Shown here in pieces: positions 10,898 to 19,431 of a stretch of 64,000 nucleotides of DNA; within the stretch, counting starts at the first letter, position 1; every line of letters starts with the position of its first letter. Both the position numbers and the translations under genes were made by a program. The notes under the pieces are model-generated. The model saw nothing but the letters and a program-made list of their open reading frames with translations, had not been told where the DNA came from and ran no database searches. The stretch is from Mycobacterium asiaticum (GTDB lineage: Bacteria > Actinomycetota > Actinomycetes > Mycobacteriales > Mycobacteriaceae), in NCBI RefSeq assembly GCF_001673635.1, contig NZ_LZMH01000035.1:186001-250000 (forward strand). The letters run 5' to 3'.

Positions 10898-12697
10898 GTG
10901 ACTTTCGACGTGATCATCCGCGATGGCCTGTGGTTCGACGGCACCGGCGCGGCGCCACAGACGCGTAACTTGGGCATTCGCGACGGGGTGGTGGCCACCG
11001 TCTCGGCCCAGGCCCTGGACGAGACCGGTTGCCCCGAGGTGATCGACGCCGGCGGCAAGTGGGTCATGCCGGGCTTCCTCGACGTGCACACGCACTACGA
11101 CGCCGAGATCCTGCTCGACCCCGGCCTGCGCGAGTCGGTGCGGCACGGGGTGACCACCCTGCTACTGGGCAATTGCTCGCTGTCGACGGTCTACGCGAAC
11201 TCCGAGGATGCTGCCGACCTGTTCAGTCGTGTCGAGGCGGTGCCGCGCGACTTCGTTCTTGGCGCGCTGGAAAGCAACAAGACCTGGTCGACGCCCGCGG
11301 AGTACGTCGAGAAGCTCGACGCGCTGCCATTGGGGCCGAATGTCGGCTCGATGCTTGGCCATTCGGACTTGCGCACCGCGGTGCTCGGGCTGCAGCGGGC
11401 CACCGACGGAGATGTCCGGCCAACCGACGCGGAGCTGGAAAAGATGGCGAAACTGCTCGACGAGGCGCTGGACGCCGGGATGCTGGGCATGTCAGGGATG
11501 GATGCACCGATCGACAAGCTCGACGGCGAGCGTTTCCGCTCCCGGGCGCTGCCGTCCACGTTCGCGACCTGGCGGGAGCGGCGCCGGCTGATCAAGGTAC
11601 TACGCAAGCGCGGCCGGATCCTGCAGAGCGCCCCGAACGTCGACAGTCCGGTTTCGGCGCTGATGTTCTTCCTCACCAGCAGTCGAATACTGAACCGCCG
11701 CAAGGGTGTTCGGATGAGCCTTTTGGTGTCCGCGGATGCCAAGTCGATGCCGTTGGCAGTGCACACCTTTGGGCGCGGCGCTCGCCTGCTGAACAAGTTG
11801 CTGGCATCCAGCGTGCGGTTCCAGCACCTGCCGGTGCCGTTCACCCTGTACTCCGACGGCATCGACCTGCCGGTTTTCGAGGAGTTCGGCGCCGGCACGG
11901 CCGCGCTGCACCTGCGTGACCAGCTGGAGCGCAACCAGCTGCTGGCCGATGAGTCCTATCGCCGGAAATTCCGCCGCGAGTTCGACCGCGTCAAGCTGGG
12001 TCCGTCGCTGTGGCACCGCGACTTCCATGACGCGGTGATCGTGGAATGCCCCGATAAATCGTTGATCGGCAAGAGCTTTGGGACAATCGCCGACGAGCGT
12101 GGGCTGCACCCCCTGGATGCGTTCCTCGACATCCTGGTGGAGAACGGCGAACGCAACGTGCGCTGGACCACGACCGTCGCCAACCACCGGCCCAAGCAGC
12201 TGGACAAGCTGGCCGCCGACCCGGTTGTGCACATGGGCTTCTCCGACGCCGGCGCGCACCTGCGCAACATGGCCTTCTACAACTTTCCGCTGCGGCTGCT
12301 CAAACGCACTCGCGACGCCCACCGGGCCGGCCGGCCGTTCCTGACGGTGGAGCGGGCGGTGTACCGGCTGACCGCCGAAGTGGCCGAGTGGTTCGGCATC
12401 GACGCCGGCACCCTGCGGGAAGGCGACCGCGCGGACTTCGTCGTGATCGACCCCGCGCGGCTGGACGACTCGGTGGACGGCTACTACGAGGAGGCCGTGC
12501 CGTTCTACGGCGGCCTGCGCCGCATGGTGAACCGCAACGACGCGACCGTGGTCGCGACGGGTGTCGGCGGGTCGGTGGTCTTCCGCAACGGCGAGTTCTG
12601 TGAAGGCTACGGCGAAACCGTGAAGTCAGGCCGGTACCTGCGCGCGGGCGAGCGGCACGCGCACGGGGCCGAACAGGCCCTGAGCGCCACCGCGTAG
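10898..12697 (+). CDS. N-acyl-D-amino-acid deacylase-type amidohydrolase
   Basis: Positional match to Rv2913c, annotated as a possible D-amino acid aminohydrolase. This 599-residue protein has HTHYDAE (metal-binding HxH) and LLLGNCSLS, whose Cys is a metal ligand in D-aminoacylases. It also has GHSDLR and the Asp of MGFSDAGAHLRNM. N- and C-terminal beta segments match the composite barrel of the family. The start is the GTG preceded by GGAGGA (10888-10893); an upstream ATG at 10859 lacks a ribosome site. A TetR gene starts 2 bases after its stop, so the pair forms one operon. The true substrate is unknown. Confidence 0.9.
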   Translation: MTFDVIIRDGLWFDGTGAAPQTRNLGIRDGVVATVSAQALDETGCPEVIDAGGKWVMPGFLDVHTHYDAEILLDPGLRESVRHGVTTLLLGNCSLSTVYANSEDAADLFSRVEAVPRDFVLGALESNKTWSTPAEYVEKLDALPLGPNVGSMLGHSDLRTAVLGLQRATDGDVRPTDAELEKMAKLLDEALDAGMLGMSGMDAPIDKLDGERFRSRALPSTFATWRERRRLIKVLRKRGRILQSAPNVDSPVSALMFFLTSSRILNRRKGVRMSLLVSADAKSMPLAVHTFGRGARLLNKLLASSVRFQHLPVPFTLYSDGIDLPVFEEFGAGTAALHLRDQLERNQLLADESYRRKFRREFDRVKLGPSLWHRDFHDAVIVECPDKSLIGKSFGTIADERGLHPLDAFLDILVENGERNVRWTTTVANHRPKQLDKLAADPVVHMGFSDAGAHLRNMAFYNFPLRLLKRTRDAHRAGRPFLTVERAVYRLTAEVAEWFGIDAGTLREGDRADFVVIDPARLDDSVDGYYEEAVPFYGGLRRMVNRNDATVVATGVGGSVVFRNGEFCEGYGETVKSGRYLRAGERHAHGAEQALSATA

Positions 12698-12699
12698 CG

Positions 12700-13296
12700 A
12701 TGGCCAGGACCCAGCAGCAGCGCCGCGAGGAGACGGTCGGCCGACTCCTCGAGGCCTGCATCGACACCATCATCGAAGTCGGCTACGCCCGCGCTTCGGC
12801 GGCGGTGATCACCAAACGCGCCGGGGTTTCGGTCGGGGCGCTGTTCCGGCACTTCGAAACCATGGGCGACTTCATGGCGGCCACGGCATCGGAGGTGCTG
12901 CGTCGGCAGTTGGAGACCTTCACCAAGCAGGTCGCTCAGATTCCGGCCGACCGGCCGGCGCTGGAGGCGGCCCTGGCGATCCTGCGGGACATCACCAGTG
13001 GGCCGGCGAACGCCGTGCTCTATGAGTTGTTGATCGCCGCCCGCACCGATGAGAAGTTGAAAACTACTCTGCAGCACGAACTTTGGCAGTACCGCGCGAA
13101 GATGTACGACGCCGCGCTGACCCTGCCTGGGACTGAGGACATCCCGCCGGACACGCTGCCGGTGCTGGTGGCGCTGTTGACCAACGTGTTCGACGGAGCC
13201 GCGGTGGTGGAAGGTGTGTTGCCCCAGCCCGAGATCGCGGAGCGCCGGATTCCGGTGCTGACCGCGCTGCTGAATGCGGCGTGGCCGGCTGATTAG
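12700..13296 (+). CDS. TetR-family transcriptional regulator
   Basis: Positional match to Rv2912c. It has 198 residues. The N-terminal helix-turn-helix is at about 10-57 and ends in the family signature AGVSVGALFRHFETM. The remainder is an all-helical ligand and dimer domain with no recognisable ligand class. It starts 2 bases after the amidohydrolase gene, so it probably controls that gene and itself, perhaps through the palindrome at 10851-10867. It ends at a long palindrome shared with the convergent dacB2. Confidence 0.92.
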   Translation: MARTQQQRREETVGRLLEACIDTIIEVGYARASAAVITKRAGVSVGALFRHFETMGDFMAATASEVLRRQLETFTKQVAQIPADRPALEAALAILRDITSGPANAVLYELLIAARTDEKLKTTLQHELWQYRAKMYDAALTLPGTEDIPPDTLPVLVALLTNVFDGAAVVEGVLPQPEIAERRIPVLTALLNAAWPAD

Positions 13297-13359
13297 CGCG
13301 AGCAGACGCGAAAGCTCCCGCACGCACGGCGTGTCGGGGGCTTTCGCGTCTGCTCGCGC
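13296..13359. terminator. Long palindrome between convergent genes (repeat family A, copy 1)
   Basis: Arms at 13296-13320 and 13335-13359 pair over 25 bp with one mismatch, around a 14-nt loop. The hairpin serves as a likely bidirectional terminator for the TetR gene and dacB2. The arm segment GAGCAGACGCGAAAGC recurs with one change in the hairpin at 16857-16912, so this is probably a dispersed repeat rather than an ordinary terminator. Confidence 0.75.
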
Positions 13360-13367
13360 AGGGAAAG

Positions 13368-14246
13368 CTACAGCGAGCCGATGCCGGCTTGCGGACTGAG
13401 CGCGAAGCCCCAGTCGAACAGGCTGGCGGCCTGGTCCCAGTAGGTCGGACCGCCCTCTTTGACCAGCCCGAACATCATCGCGATCACCAGCCGGCGGCCG
13501 CCGCGCGCCGCCGCACCGACGAACGTCTTGCGGGCGGCGTTGGTGAAGCCCGTCTTGCCGCCGATCGCGCCGGGGTAGCGCTGCAACAGCTCGTCCTGGT
13601 TGGTGATCACCAATTCGCCACCGTCGCCGGGGCCACCGGGAAACATCGCCGAGGGCTTGGCGGTGATCGCGGCGAACACCGGGTTGGCCATCGCGGCCCG
13701 GAATATCACCGCGAGGTCGTGGGCGGTCGATGCGCCGGGACCGTCGGGCCCGTCCAGCCCGGACGGCGTCGACGCATGAGTGCTCGAGGCACCCAGCGAC
13801 GCTGCCTTGGCATTCATCTTGGCCACCGCGGCGCCCGGTCCACCCAGCATGTGCGCCAACGTGTTCGCGGCGTCGTTGCCCGAGACCAGCAACAGTCCGT
13901 CGAGCAGTTCGCGCGCGGTGTAGCTGTGGCCCGCCTTGACGCCCACGCAGTTGCATTCCACGTCCGTGTCGGCGGCGTCGGCGACCACCGCGGAGTCCAG
14001 GCTCAACTCGTCGAGCACCACCAGCGCCAGCAGCACCTTGATCGTGCTGGCCGGGGGATGTACCGCGTACTGGTCGCGGCCGGCCAGCACCTGGCCGCTG
14101 TCAAGGTCGGCCACGATCCAGGTCTGGGCCGGACCGTCGGGAATCGGCATCGAACCGACCGGCTGTACGTCGGTGTCGGCCGAAGCGGTGCCGGCCGTAA
14201 GACAGATCGCCACCAGCGCAGCGGCGGCGGCCAAGAGCTTTCGCAT
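13368..14246 (-). CDS. dacB2: D-alanyl-D-alanine carboxypeptidase DacB2
   Basis: Secreted penicillin-binding enzyme that trims the terminal D-Ala from peptidoglycan stem peptides. It has 292 residues with an N-terminal signal peptide (MRKLLAAAAALVAICLTAGTASA). The three serine-DD-peptidase motifs are present in order: SxxK in PASTIK, SGN in LVSGNDAAN and KTG in GGKTGFTN. No C-terminal membrane anchor is evident. On the minus strand, TACACT lies 8 bases before the ATG with no clear ribosome site, so the transcript may be leaderless. It matches Rv2911 in position and length. Confidence 0.95.
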   Translation of the reverse strand: MRKLLAAAAALVAICLTAGTASADTDVQPVGSMPIPDGPAQTWIVADLDSGQVLAGRDQYAVHPPASTIKVLLALVVLDELSLDSAVVADAADTDVECNCVGVKAGHSYTARELLDGLLLVSGNDAANTLAHMLGGPGAAVAKMNAKAASLGASSTHASTPSGLDGPDGPGASTAHDLAVIFRAAMANPVFAAITAKPSAMFPGGPGDGGELVITNQDELLQRYPGAIGGKTGFTNAARKTFVGAAARGGRRLVIAMMFGLVKEGGPTYWDQAASLFDWGFALSPQAGIGSL

Positions 14247-14290
14247 GGGCGCTGAGTGTAACGGTCCTGGCCGCGGTGTTGAATCGACGC

Positions 14291-14710
14291 ATGTTGAGCC
14301 TGGCCGAAATTTCTGACCGCCTGGAGATCCAGCAGCTGCTGGTCGATTACTCCACCGCCATCGACTCGCGTCGCTTCGACGACCTGGACGACGTCTTCAC
14401 CCCGGACGCCTATATCGACTACACCGCCCTGGGCGGGATCGCCGGCGAATACCCCGAGGTCAAGAAGTGGTTGTCGGAGGTGCTGCCGAACTTCCCGGTG
14501 TACTCGCACATGTTGGGCAATTTCTCGGTCCGCATTAGCGGCGACACGGCGTCGTCGCGGGTCATCTGCTTCAACCCGATGGTGCTGGGCGGGGACAAGG
14601 AGCAGATCCTGTTCTGCGGGCTCTGGTACGACGACGAGTTCGTGCGCACCGAGCAGGGCTGGCGGATGACGCGGCGGGTGGAGACGAAGACGTTCCAGAA
14701 AGTGCTCTGA
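14291..14710 (+). CDS. SnoaL-like/NTF2-fold protein
   Basis: Positional match to Rv2910c. This 139-residue protein has a SnoaL-like pattern: an N-terminal helix (IQQLLVDYSTAIDSRRFDDL), DVFTPDAYIDYTALGG, and beta strands to the end. Such folds serve as small-molecule isomerases, dehydratases or non-catalytic binding domains, and no substrate can be assigned. The inner ATG (MLSLAEI) is preferred over one 15 bases upstream. It is divergent from dacB2. Confidence 0.85.
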   Translation: MLSLAEISDRLEIQQLLVDYSTAIDSRRFDDLDDVFTPDAYIDYTALGGIAGEYPEVKKWLSEVLPNFPVYSHMLGNFSVRISGDTASSRVICFNPMVLGGDKEQILFCGLWYDDEFVRTEQGWRMTRRVETKTFQKVL

Positions 14711-14741
14711 TTTCCTCCGCAGCACCCGGTTCTGGCACAAT
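14711..14741 (+). promoter_or_regulatory. rpsP promoter with a motif shared with rplS
   Basis: TCTGGCACAATTGGCC at 14731-14746 is identical, base for base, to 18062-18077 upstream of rplS. I read CACAAT (14736-14741) as the -10 element and TTTCCT (14711-14716) as a weak -35. Transcription would begin near 14748, leaving a leader of about 120 nt. That leader includes a hairpin (GTGTCGCTG at 14820-14828 pairing with CAGCG and ACAC up to 14844). Confidence 0.5.
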
Positions 14742-14866
14742 TGGCCGCTGTCCGTCGCGCGATCAAGATCGTTCGGTGGTCACACACGCGAGGCGAAACC
14801 GGACCTGGGCATCCCGCCCGTGTCGCTGAATTGCAGCGTGACACACACAGGAGAAGTCGCTTAACC

Positions 14867-15379
14867 ATGGCTGTCAAAATCAAGCTCACTCGGCTTGGCA
14901 AAATCCGCAATCCCCAGTACCGCATCGCCGTCGCCGACGCGCGCACCCGTCGCGACGGTCGTTCCATCGAGGTGATCGGCCGGTACCACCCGAAGGAAGA
15001 GCCGAGCCTGATCGAGATCAACTCCGAGCGCGCGCAGTACTGGCTGTCCGTGGGGGCCCAGCCCACCGAGCCCGTGCTGAAGCTGCTGAAGATCACCGGC
15101 GACTGGCAGAAGTTCAAGGGCCTGCCCGGCGCCGAGGGTCGGCTGAAGGTCAAGCCCGCCAAGCCCAGCAAGCTGGAGCTGTTCAACGCCGCGTTGGCCG
15201 AGGCCGAGGGCGGTCCGACCACCGAGGCCACCAAGCCGAAGAAGAAGTCCGCGCCGAAGAAGGCCGCCAAGAGCGAGGAAGCCGCGCCTGACGCGGGAGC
15301 CGAGACCGGGGCGGAGAAGGCCGCGGCCGTGGCTGAGACCGAGCAGGGCGAGCAGTCCGCGCCGGCGACGGAAAGCTGA
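14867..15379 (+). CDS. rpsP: 30S ribosomal protein S16
   Basis: Small-subunit ribosomal protein needed for 30S assembly. The S16 core occupies about the first 85 residues ([32 protein letters not shown]). A tail of about 85 residues rich in Ala, Glu and Lys follows, making 170 residues against 82 in E. coli. M. tuberculosis S16 has a comparable extension. The ATG follows AGGAGA at 14849-14854. It leads the operon rpsP-khpA-rimM-trmD, a conserved arrangement. Confidence 0.97.
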   Translation: MAVKIKLTRLGKIRNPQYRIAVADARTRRDGRSIEVIGRYHPKEEPSLIEINSERAQYWLSVGAQPTEPVLKLLKITGDWQKFKGLPGAEGRLKVKPAKPSKLELFNAALAEAEGGPTTEATKPKKKSAPKKAAKSEEAAPDAGAETGAEKAAAVAETEQGEQSAPATES

Positions 15380-15387
15380 CCAGCGCC

Positions 15388-15630
15388 GTGAGCACCGTCG
15401 TGGTCGACGCCGTCGAGCACCTGGTCCGCGGAATCGTCGACAACCCCGACGATGTGCGGGTCGACCTGGTGACCAGCCGCCGTGGCCGCACCGTCGAGGT
15501 CCACGTTCATCCCGATGACCTGGGCAAGGTGATCGGTCGCGGTGGTCGTACCGCGACCGCACTGCGCACCTTGGTCGCCGGAATCGGTGGCCGGGGTATC
15601 CGCGTCGACGTGGTGGACACCGACCAGTAG
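15388..15630 (+). CDS. khpA: KH-domain RNA-binding protein KhpA
   Basis: An 80-residue protein consisting of one KH domain. The RNA-binding GxxG loop lies in [16 protein letters not shown]. The family binds many RNAs and partners with KhpB (Jag) in Gram-positive bacteria, and the position between rpsP and rimM is conserved. It matches Rv2908c. The GTG start follows rpsP by 8 bases, and rimM starts 8 bases after its stop. Confidence 0.93.
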   Translation: MSTVVVDAVEHLVRGIVDNPDDVRVDLVTSRRGRTVEVHVHPDDLGKVIGRGGRTATALRTLVAGIGGRGIRVDVVDTDQ

Positions 15631-15638
15631 CGCAGCCG

Positions 15639-16160
15639 ATGGAGCTGATCGTCGGGCGCGTGGCGAAAGCCCACGGCATCGCCGGCGAACTTGTCGTCGA
15701 GGTACGCACTGATGATCCCGATGTCCGGTTCGCGCCGGGCAGCACGCTGCGCGCCCGCAAACCCCGCGACGGCGGCCCCGCGCGCAGCTACGTGGTGGAA
15801 GGGGCGCGGCCGCACGGTGCCCGACTGCTGGTGCGGCTGGCCGGCGTGGCCGACCGCGACGCCGCCGACGCGCTGCGCGGCAGTCTGTTCATCATCGACT
15901 CCGATGAATTGCCGCCGATCGACGAGCCCGACACGTACTACGACCACCAACTGGAAGGCTTGCGGGTCGCAACGACGGCGGGTCAGGAGATCGGGGTGGT
16001 GGCCGAGGTGCTGCACACCGCCGGCGGTGAATTGCTGTCGGTCAAGCGCGAAAACGGGGAACTGCTGATCCCGTTCGTCAGCGCCATCGTCACCTCGGTG
16101 TCGCTGGACGACGGCACCCTCGAAATCGAACCACCCGACGGTCTGCTGGACCTGGGGTAA
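15639..16160 (+). CDS. rimM: Ribosome maturation factor RimM
   Basis: Assembly factor that binds S19 and helps mature the 30S head. It has 173 residues. The N-terminal RimM domain begins [25 protein letters not shown]-terminal PRC beta-barrel follows ([32 protein letters not shown]). The order rpsP-khpA-rimM-trmD is standard. The trmD GTG follows the stop by 2 bases, so translation is probably coupled. Confidence 0.96.
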   Translation: MELIVGRVAKAHGIAGELVVEVRTDDPDVRFAPGSTLRARKPRDGGPARSYVVEGARPHGARLLVRLAGVADRDAADALRGSLFIIDSDELPPIDEPDTYYDHQLEGLRVATTAGQEIGVVAEVLHTAGGELLSVKRENGELLIPFVSAIVTSVSLDDGTLEIEPPDGLLDLG

Positions 16161-16162
16161 GC

Positions 16163-16849
16163 GTGCGCATCGACGTCATATCGATCTTCCCGGCCTATCT
16201 TGACCCGCTGCGACAATCGTTGCCGGGCAAGGCGATTGCGTCCGGTCTGGTGGATCTGCAGGTGCACGATCTGCGGCGGTGGACCCACGATGTGCACCAC
16301 TCGGTGGACGATGCGCCGTACGGTGGCGGGCCCGGCATGGTGATGAGGGCACCGGTGTGGGGGGAGGCGCTGGACGAAATATGTTCGGCAGAGACCCTTT
16401 TGGTGGTGCCTAGTCCGGCCGGCGTGTTGTTCACCCAGGCCACCGCCCAGCGCTGGAGCGGCGAGGGGCACCTGGTGTTCGCCTGCGCTCGCTACGAGGG
16501 CATCGATCAGCGGGTGGTCGAGGACTCGGCGCGCCGGATGCGCGTCGAAGAGGTGTCGATCGGCGACTATGTCCTGCCCGGCGGCGAATCGGCGGCGCTG
16601 GTGATGATCGAGGCCGTGGTGCGGCTGTTGACCGGTGTCCTGGGCAATCCCGCATCACTCCAAGAGGATTCACACTCCCCGGCATTGGATCAGTTGCTGG
16701 AGGGGCCCAGTTATACCCGGCCGGCCAGCTGGCGTGGGCTGGACGTGCCGGAGGTGCTGCTTTCCGGGGATCATGCCCGCATCGCGGCGTGGCGGCGTGA
16801 GGTGTCGCTGCAGCGGACTCGCGAACGGCGACCGGAACTGCTGGATTGA
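16163..16849 (+). CDS. trmD: tRNA (guanine-37-N1)-methyltransferase TrmD
   Basis: SPOUT-class enzyme that methylates G37 next to the anticodon and so prevents +1 frameshifting. It has 228 residues. Visible signatures are [26 protein letters not shown] and the knot loop [14 protein letters not shown], which binds S-adenosylmethionine. The C-terminal tRNA-binding helices end the protein. It is the last gene of the rpsP operon and ends just before a strong hairpin. Confidence 0.97.
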   Translation: MRIDVISIFPAYLDPLRQSLPGKAIASGLVDLQVHDLRRWTHDVHHSVDDAPYGGGPGMVMRAPVWGEALDEICSAETLLVVPSPAGVLFTQATAQRWSGEGHLVFACARYEGIDQRVVEDSARRMRVEEVSIGDYVLPGGESAALVMIEAVVRLLTGVLGNPASLQEDSHSPALDQLLEGPSYTRPASWRGLDVPEVLLSGDHARIAAWRREVSLQRTRERRPELLD

Positions 16850-16856
16850 TTGTGGT

Positions 16857-16912
16857 GAGCAGACGCTAAAGCACCCAAAATCCTCGATTTTGGGGCGCTT
16901 TAGCGTCTGCTC
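16857..16912. terminator. Long palindrome between trmD and lppW (repeat family A, copy 2)
   Basis: Outer arms GAGCAGACGCTAAAGC (16857-16872) and its complement (16897-16912) are perfect. The hairpin continues inward through CCCAAAAT/ATTTTGGG around a 5-nt loop. It lies between convergent genes and is a likely bidirectional terminator. The outer arm matches the palindrome at 13296-13359 in 15 of 16 positions, and both right arms are followed by similar CGCG...GGGAAA sequence. Confidence 0.75.
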
Positions 16913-16931
16913 GCGGGGAAAAAGGGGACGC

Positions 16932-17885
16932 TCAGATGCGGCCGTTGGGGAAGATGGTCTTGACGGCTTGGGTGATCGTTTCGCGCGCCGTGGCGTCGTC
17001 AGAGGGCTGCAGGGATTCGATGACCATGATGTAGCGGCGGTCGGCGCCGATGATCCCAGTGGACAGATGCATCCAGTCAGCACCGACGCAGCACATCCAA
17101 CCTTGTTTGACGGCAACGGGTTCGGCGTACAGGCCGTCCGGGATTCCGAACCGCTGCGGGTAACCGTCGACTCCGGTCGGGGTGGACCGGGCCAGGTCGT
17201 TGACGATGAGCCGGGCGCGATCGGGCGGCAGCCCGCCGGAGCCGTCGAGCAGCCGTTCGTAGTAGCGGATCAGGTCCTCCGCCGAGCTGATCGTGTTCCA
17301 CCAGCGGCCGTCGCTGGGCGGTGTGGTCGCGGTGAGACCGTACCGGCTGGCCACCTGCGTGATGATCGCATCGCCGCCGTCCTGGCCCCAGAACCGCTCG
17401 GCGGCGCCGTCGTCGGAGGACTGCAGCATCAGGTCCAGCGCCTGGTGATCGTCGGGGGACAGCGTCACGCGGCCGTCGGATTCCTGCAGCAGCAGGTCGT
17501 CGGCGATAAAGAGCTTGGCCACCGATGCGGTGGCGATGATCTGGCTGTTGCCGTTGGACACCAGCTGATGGGTGGCCCGGTCGAGGACGGCCACCGCCAG
17601 GTTCGCGCCACTGGCAGCGGCCTGATCGGTGGCCTGCTGAATGCGCGCCTGCACGCCGGTGAGCCCGCCCAGGCCGATGGTCGGCAGCGCCATCGGCGCC
17701 GCGGTCGGGGTGATGGCCCGCAATAGCAGCTCAACCAGCTGCTCCTGTGGGTGCGGGTCGGGCTGGGACGTCGCCTGACCGGTCGAGGTGAACGCCTTCG
17801 CATGGACCGTCGCCTCACAGCCGGCAACCACCACCAGAGCCGCCGCGGCGACGGCGGTCAGCATGGTCAGCGGCCGGGCTCGCAT
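16932..17885 (-). CDS. lppW: Lipoprotein LppW, beta-lactamase-like fold
   Basis: Matches Rv2905. This 317-residue exported lipoprotein has a signal sequence ending in VVAGCEA (lipobox). The body resembles the serine beta-lactamase/transpeptidase fold: SVAK as a candidate SxxK, SSDDGAAE near the second motif, and AVKQGW where KTG is usual. Catalysis is not assured, because the third motif is altered (KQG). The start is the ATG preceded by AAGGAG; an ATG 33 bases further upstream is less likely. It is transcribed against the flanking translation operons. Confidence 0.92.
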   Translation of the reverse strand: MRARPLTMLTAVAAAALVVVAGCEATVHAKAFTSTGQATSQPDPHPQEQLVELLLRAITPTAAPMALPTIGLGGLTGVQARIQQATDQAAASGANLAVAVLDRATHQLVSNGNSQIIATASVAKLFIADDLLLQESDGRVTLSPDDHQALDLMLQSSDDGAAERFWGQDGGDAIITQVASRYGLTATTPPSDGRWWNTISSAEDLIRYYERLLDGSGGLPPDRARLIVNDLARSTPTGVDGYPQRFGIPDGLYAEPVAVKQGWMCCVGADWMHLSTGIIGADRRYIMVIESLQPSDDATARETITQAVKTIFPNGRI

Positions 17886-18223
17886 TGCACTCCTTCGGCG
17901 TTGTGAGGCGTTCAGCAACGTGAAGCTGGGCCGGGATTTTTGGGTATATCCATGGGTTCGGATCTGCGCGGTTCAGCCCCAGTCATATGTACCATTTGCA
18001 GCGGGTTTACGCCGGGCGCGAATCACGACAGTTTCCTGTGATTTTCACTGCATGCACCGCATCTGGCACAATTGGCCAGTTGTCTCCAGCGGTTGCCGGC
18101 GGGCCAGGTGCCTACCGCCTGCTGCGAGGTACACCCAGAAGCCCTAACCATCGGCTTGGTGACCGTTGCACGCCCGCGTGCGGCCGGTTGACGAAGCCGC
18201 GACCCCGAGGAAGTGTCTTTCCA
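17886..18223. other. 338-bp intergenic region between lppW and rplS
   Basis: Holds the lppW ribosome site (AAGGAG just upstream of its ATG) and, presumably, its promoter. It also holds the rplS promoter near 18043-18077 and an rplS leader of about 145 nt. TCACGACAG/CTGTGA at 18023-18040 forms an imperfect inverted repeat of unknown use. No plausible coding frame was found. Confidence 0.6.
18043..18077 (+). promoter_or_regulatory. rplS promoter with the motif shared with rpsP
   Basis: TCTGGCACAATTGGCC (18062-18077) repeats the sequence at 14731-14746 exactly. CACAAT (18067-18072) is the presumed -10. TTTTCA (18043-18048), 18 bases upstream, is a possible -35. The resulting leader before the rplS ATG would be about 145 nt. 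Confidence 0.5.
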
Positions 18224-18565
18224 ATGAACAGGCTGGACTTCGTCGACCAGGCGTCGCTGCGCGACGACATCCCTGCCTTCGGCCCAGGCGACACCATCAA
18301 CGTGCACGTGAAGGTTATCGAGGGCGCCAAGGAGCGCATCCAGGTCTTCAAGGGCGTGGTGATACGGCGCCAAGGTGGTGGCATCCGCGAGACCTTCACG
18401 GTGCGCAAGGAGAGCTACGGCGTCGGCGTCGAGCGGACCTTCCCGGTGCATTCGCCGAACATCGACCACATCGAGGTGGTGACTCGTGGCGACGTCCGTC
18501 GCGCCAAGTTGTACTACCTGCGTGAACTCCGCGGCAAGAAGGCCAAGATCAAGGAGAAGCGCTGA
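18224..18565 (+). CDS. rplS: 50S ribosomal protein L19
   Basis: Ribosomal protein at the 30S-50S interface. The 113-residue length equals that of M. tuberculosis L19. Conserved stretches include [32 protein letters not shown] and [13 protein letters not shown]. The ATG follows GAGGAA at 18207-18212. It starts the operon rplS-lepB-rnhB-DUF2469. Its promoter region shares a 16-nt block with rpsP, which suggests matched expression of the two operons. Confidence 0.97.
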   Translation: MNRLDFVDQASLRDDIPAFGPGDTINVHVKVIEGAKERIQVFKGVVIRRQGGGIRETFTVRKESYGVGVERTFPVHSPNIDHIEVVTRGDVRRAKLYYLRELRGKKAKIKEKR

Positions 18566-18622
18566 CCTTGGTGGGGTCCCGGCGTCCGCAGCTGCACACC
18601 TAGTGCTGGCTACGCTGATCTC

Positions 18623-19429
18623 GTGACTGGAACCGAGGACTCTCCGGCGGAGGATTCCCCGTCGGCCGCTGATCCTGGATCCGAGCCCGAATCGGACTCC
18701 AAGACCGACGACTCGAACCCCAAGAAGCGCTCTACGCTGCGCGAACTCACGTGGCTTGCCATCGTCGCGATCGCCATCTACTACTTCGTGCTGACGTTCG
18801 TCGCGCGTCCGTACCTGATTCCGTCGGAGTCGATGGAACCCACCTTGCACGGGTGCGCGACGTGCGTCGGGGACCGGATCATGGTCGACAAGCTGACCTA
18901 CCGCTTCAGCTCGCCGCAGCCCGGCGACGTCATCGTGTTCAAGGGCCCGCCGTCCTGGAACGTCGGTTACAAGTCGATCCGCTCGTCCAACACCGCCCTG
19001 CGCTGGGTGCAGAACGCGTTGTCGTTCATCGGCTTCGTGCCGCCCGACGAGAACGACCTGGTCAAGCGGGTGATCGCGGTCGGCGGGCAGACGGTGCAGT
19101 GCCGGGCCGACACGGGCCTGACGGTCAACGGCAAGCCGCTCAAAGAGCCGTATCTGGACGCGAACACCATGATGGCCGACCCGTCGGTGTATCCGTGCCT
19201 GGGCAGCGAGTTCGGACCGGTCACCGTCCCGCCGGGACGGCTGTGGGTGATGGGTGACAACCGGACCCATTCGGCGGATTCCCGCGCGCACTGCCCGATG
19301 CTGTGCACCGGTGATCCGATGGCGGGGACGGTGCCCGTCGCCAACGTGATCGGCAAGGCCAGGTTCATCGTGTGGCCGCCGTCGCGGTGGGGTGGCGTAG
19401 GTTCGGTGAACCCTCAGCAGGCGCAATAG
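18623..19429 (+). CDS. lepB: Signal peptidase I (LepB)
   Basis: Membrane serine protease that removes signal peptides from secreted preproteins. It has 268 residues: an acidic, disordered N-terminus (about 1-35), one membrane anchor (about 43-60), then the catalytic domain. The nucleophile Ser70 is in [10 protein letters not shown], and the general-base Lys (about 148) is in [11 protein letters not shown]. The box [12 protein letters not shown] is intact. The protein is slightly shorter than M. tuberculosis LepB. The rnhB start is 2 bases downstream. Confidence 0.95.
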   Translation: MTGTEDSPAEDSPSAADPGSEPESDSKTDDSNPKKRSTLRELTWLAIVAIAIYYFVLTFVARPYLIPSESMEPTLHGCATCVGDRIMVDKLTYRFSSPQPGDVIVFKGPPSWNVGYKSIRSSNTALRWVQNALSFIGFVPPDENDLVKRVIAVGGQTVQCRADTGLTVNGKPLKEPYLDANTMMADPSVYPCLGSEFGPVTVPPGRLWVMGDNRTHSADSRAHCPMLCTGDPMAGTVPVANVIGKARFIVWPPSRWGGVGSVNPQQAQ

Positions 19430-19431
19430 TC

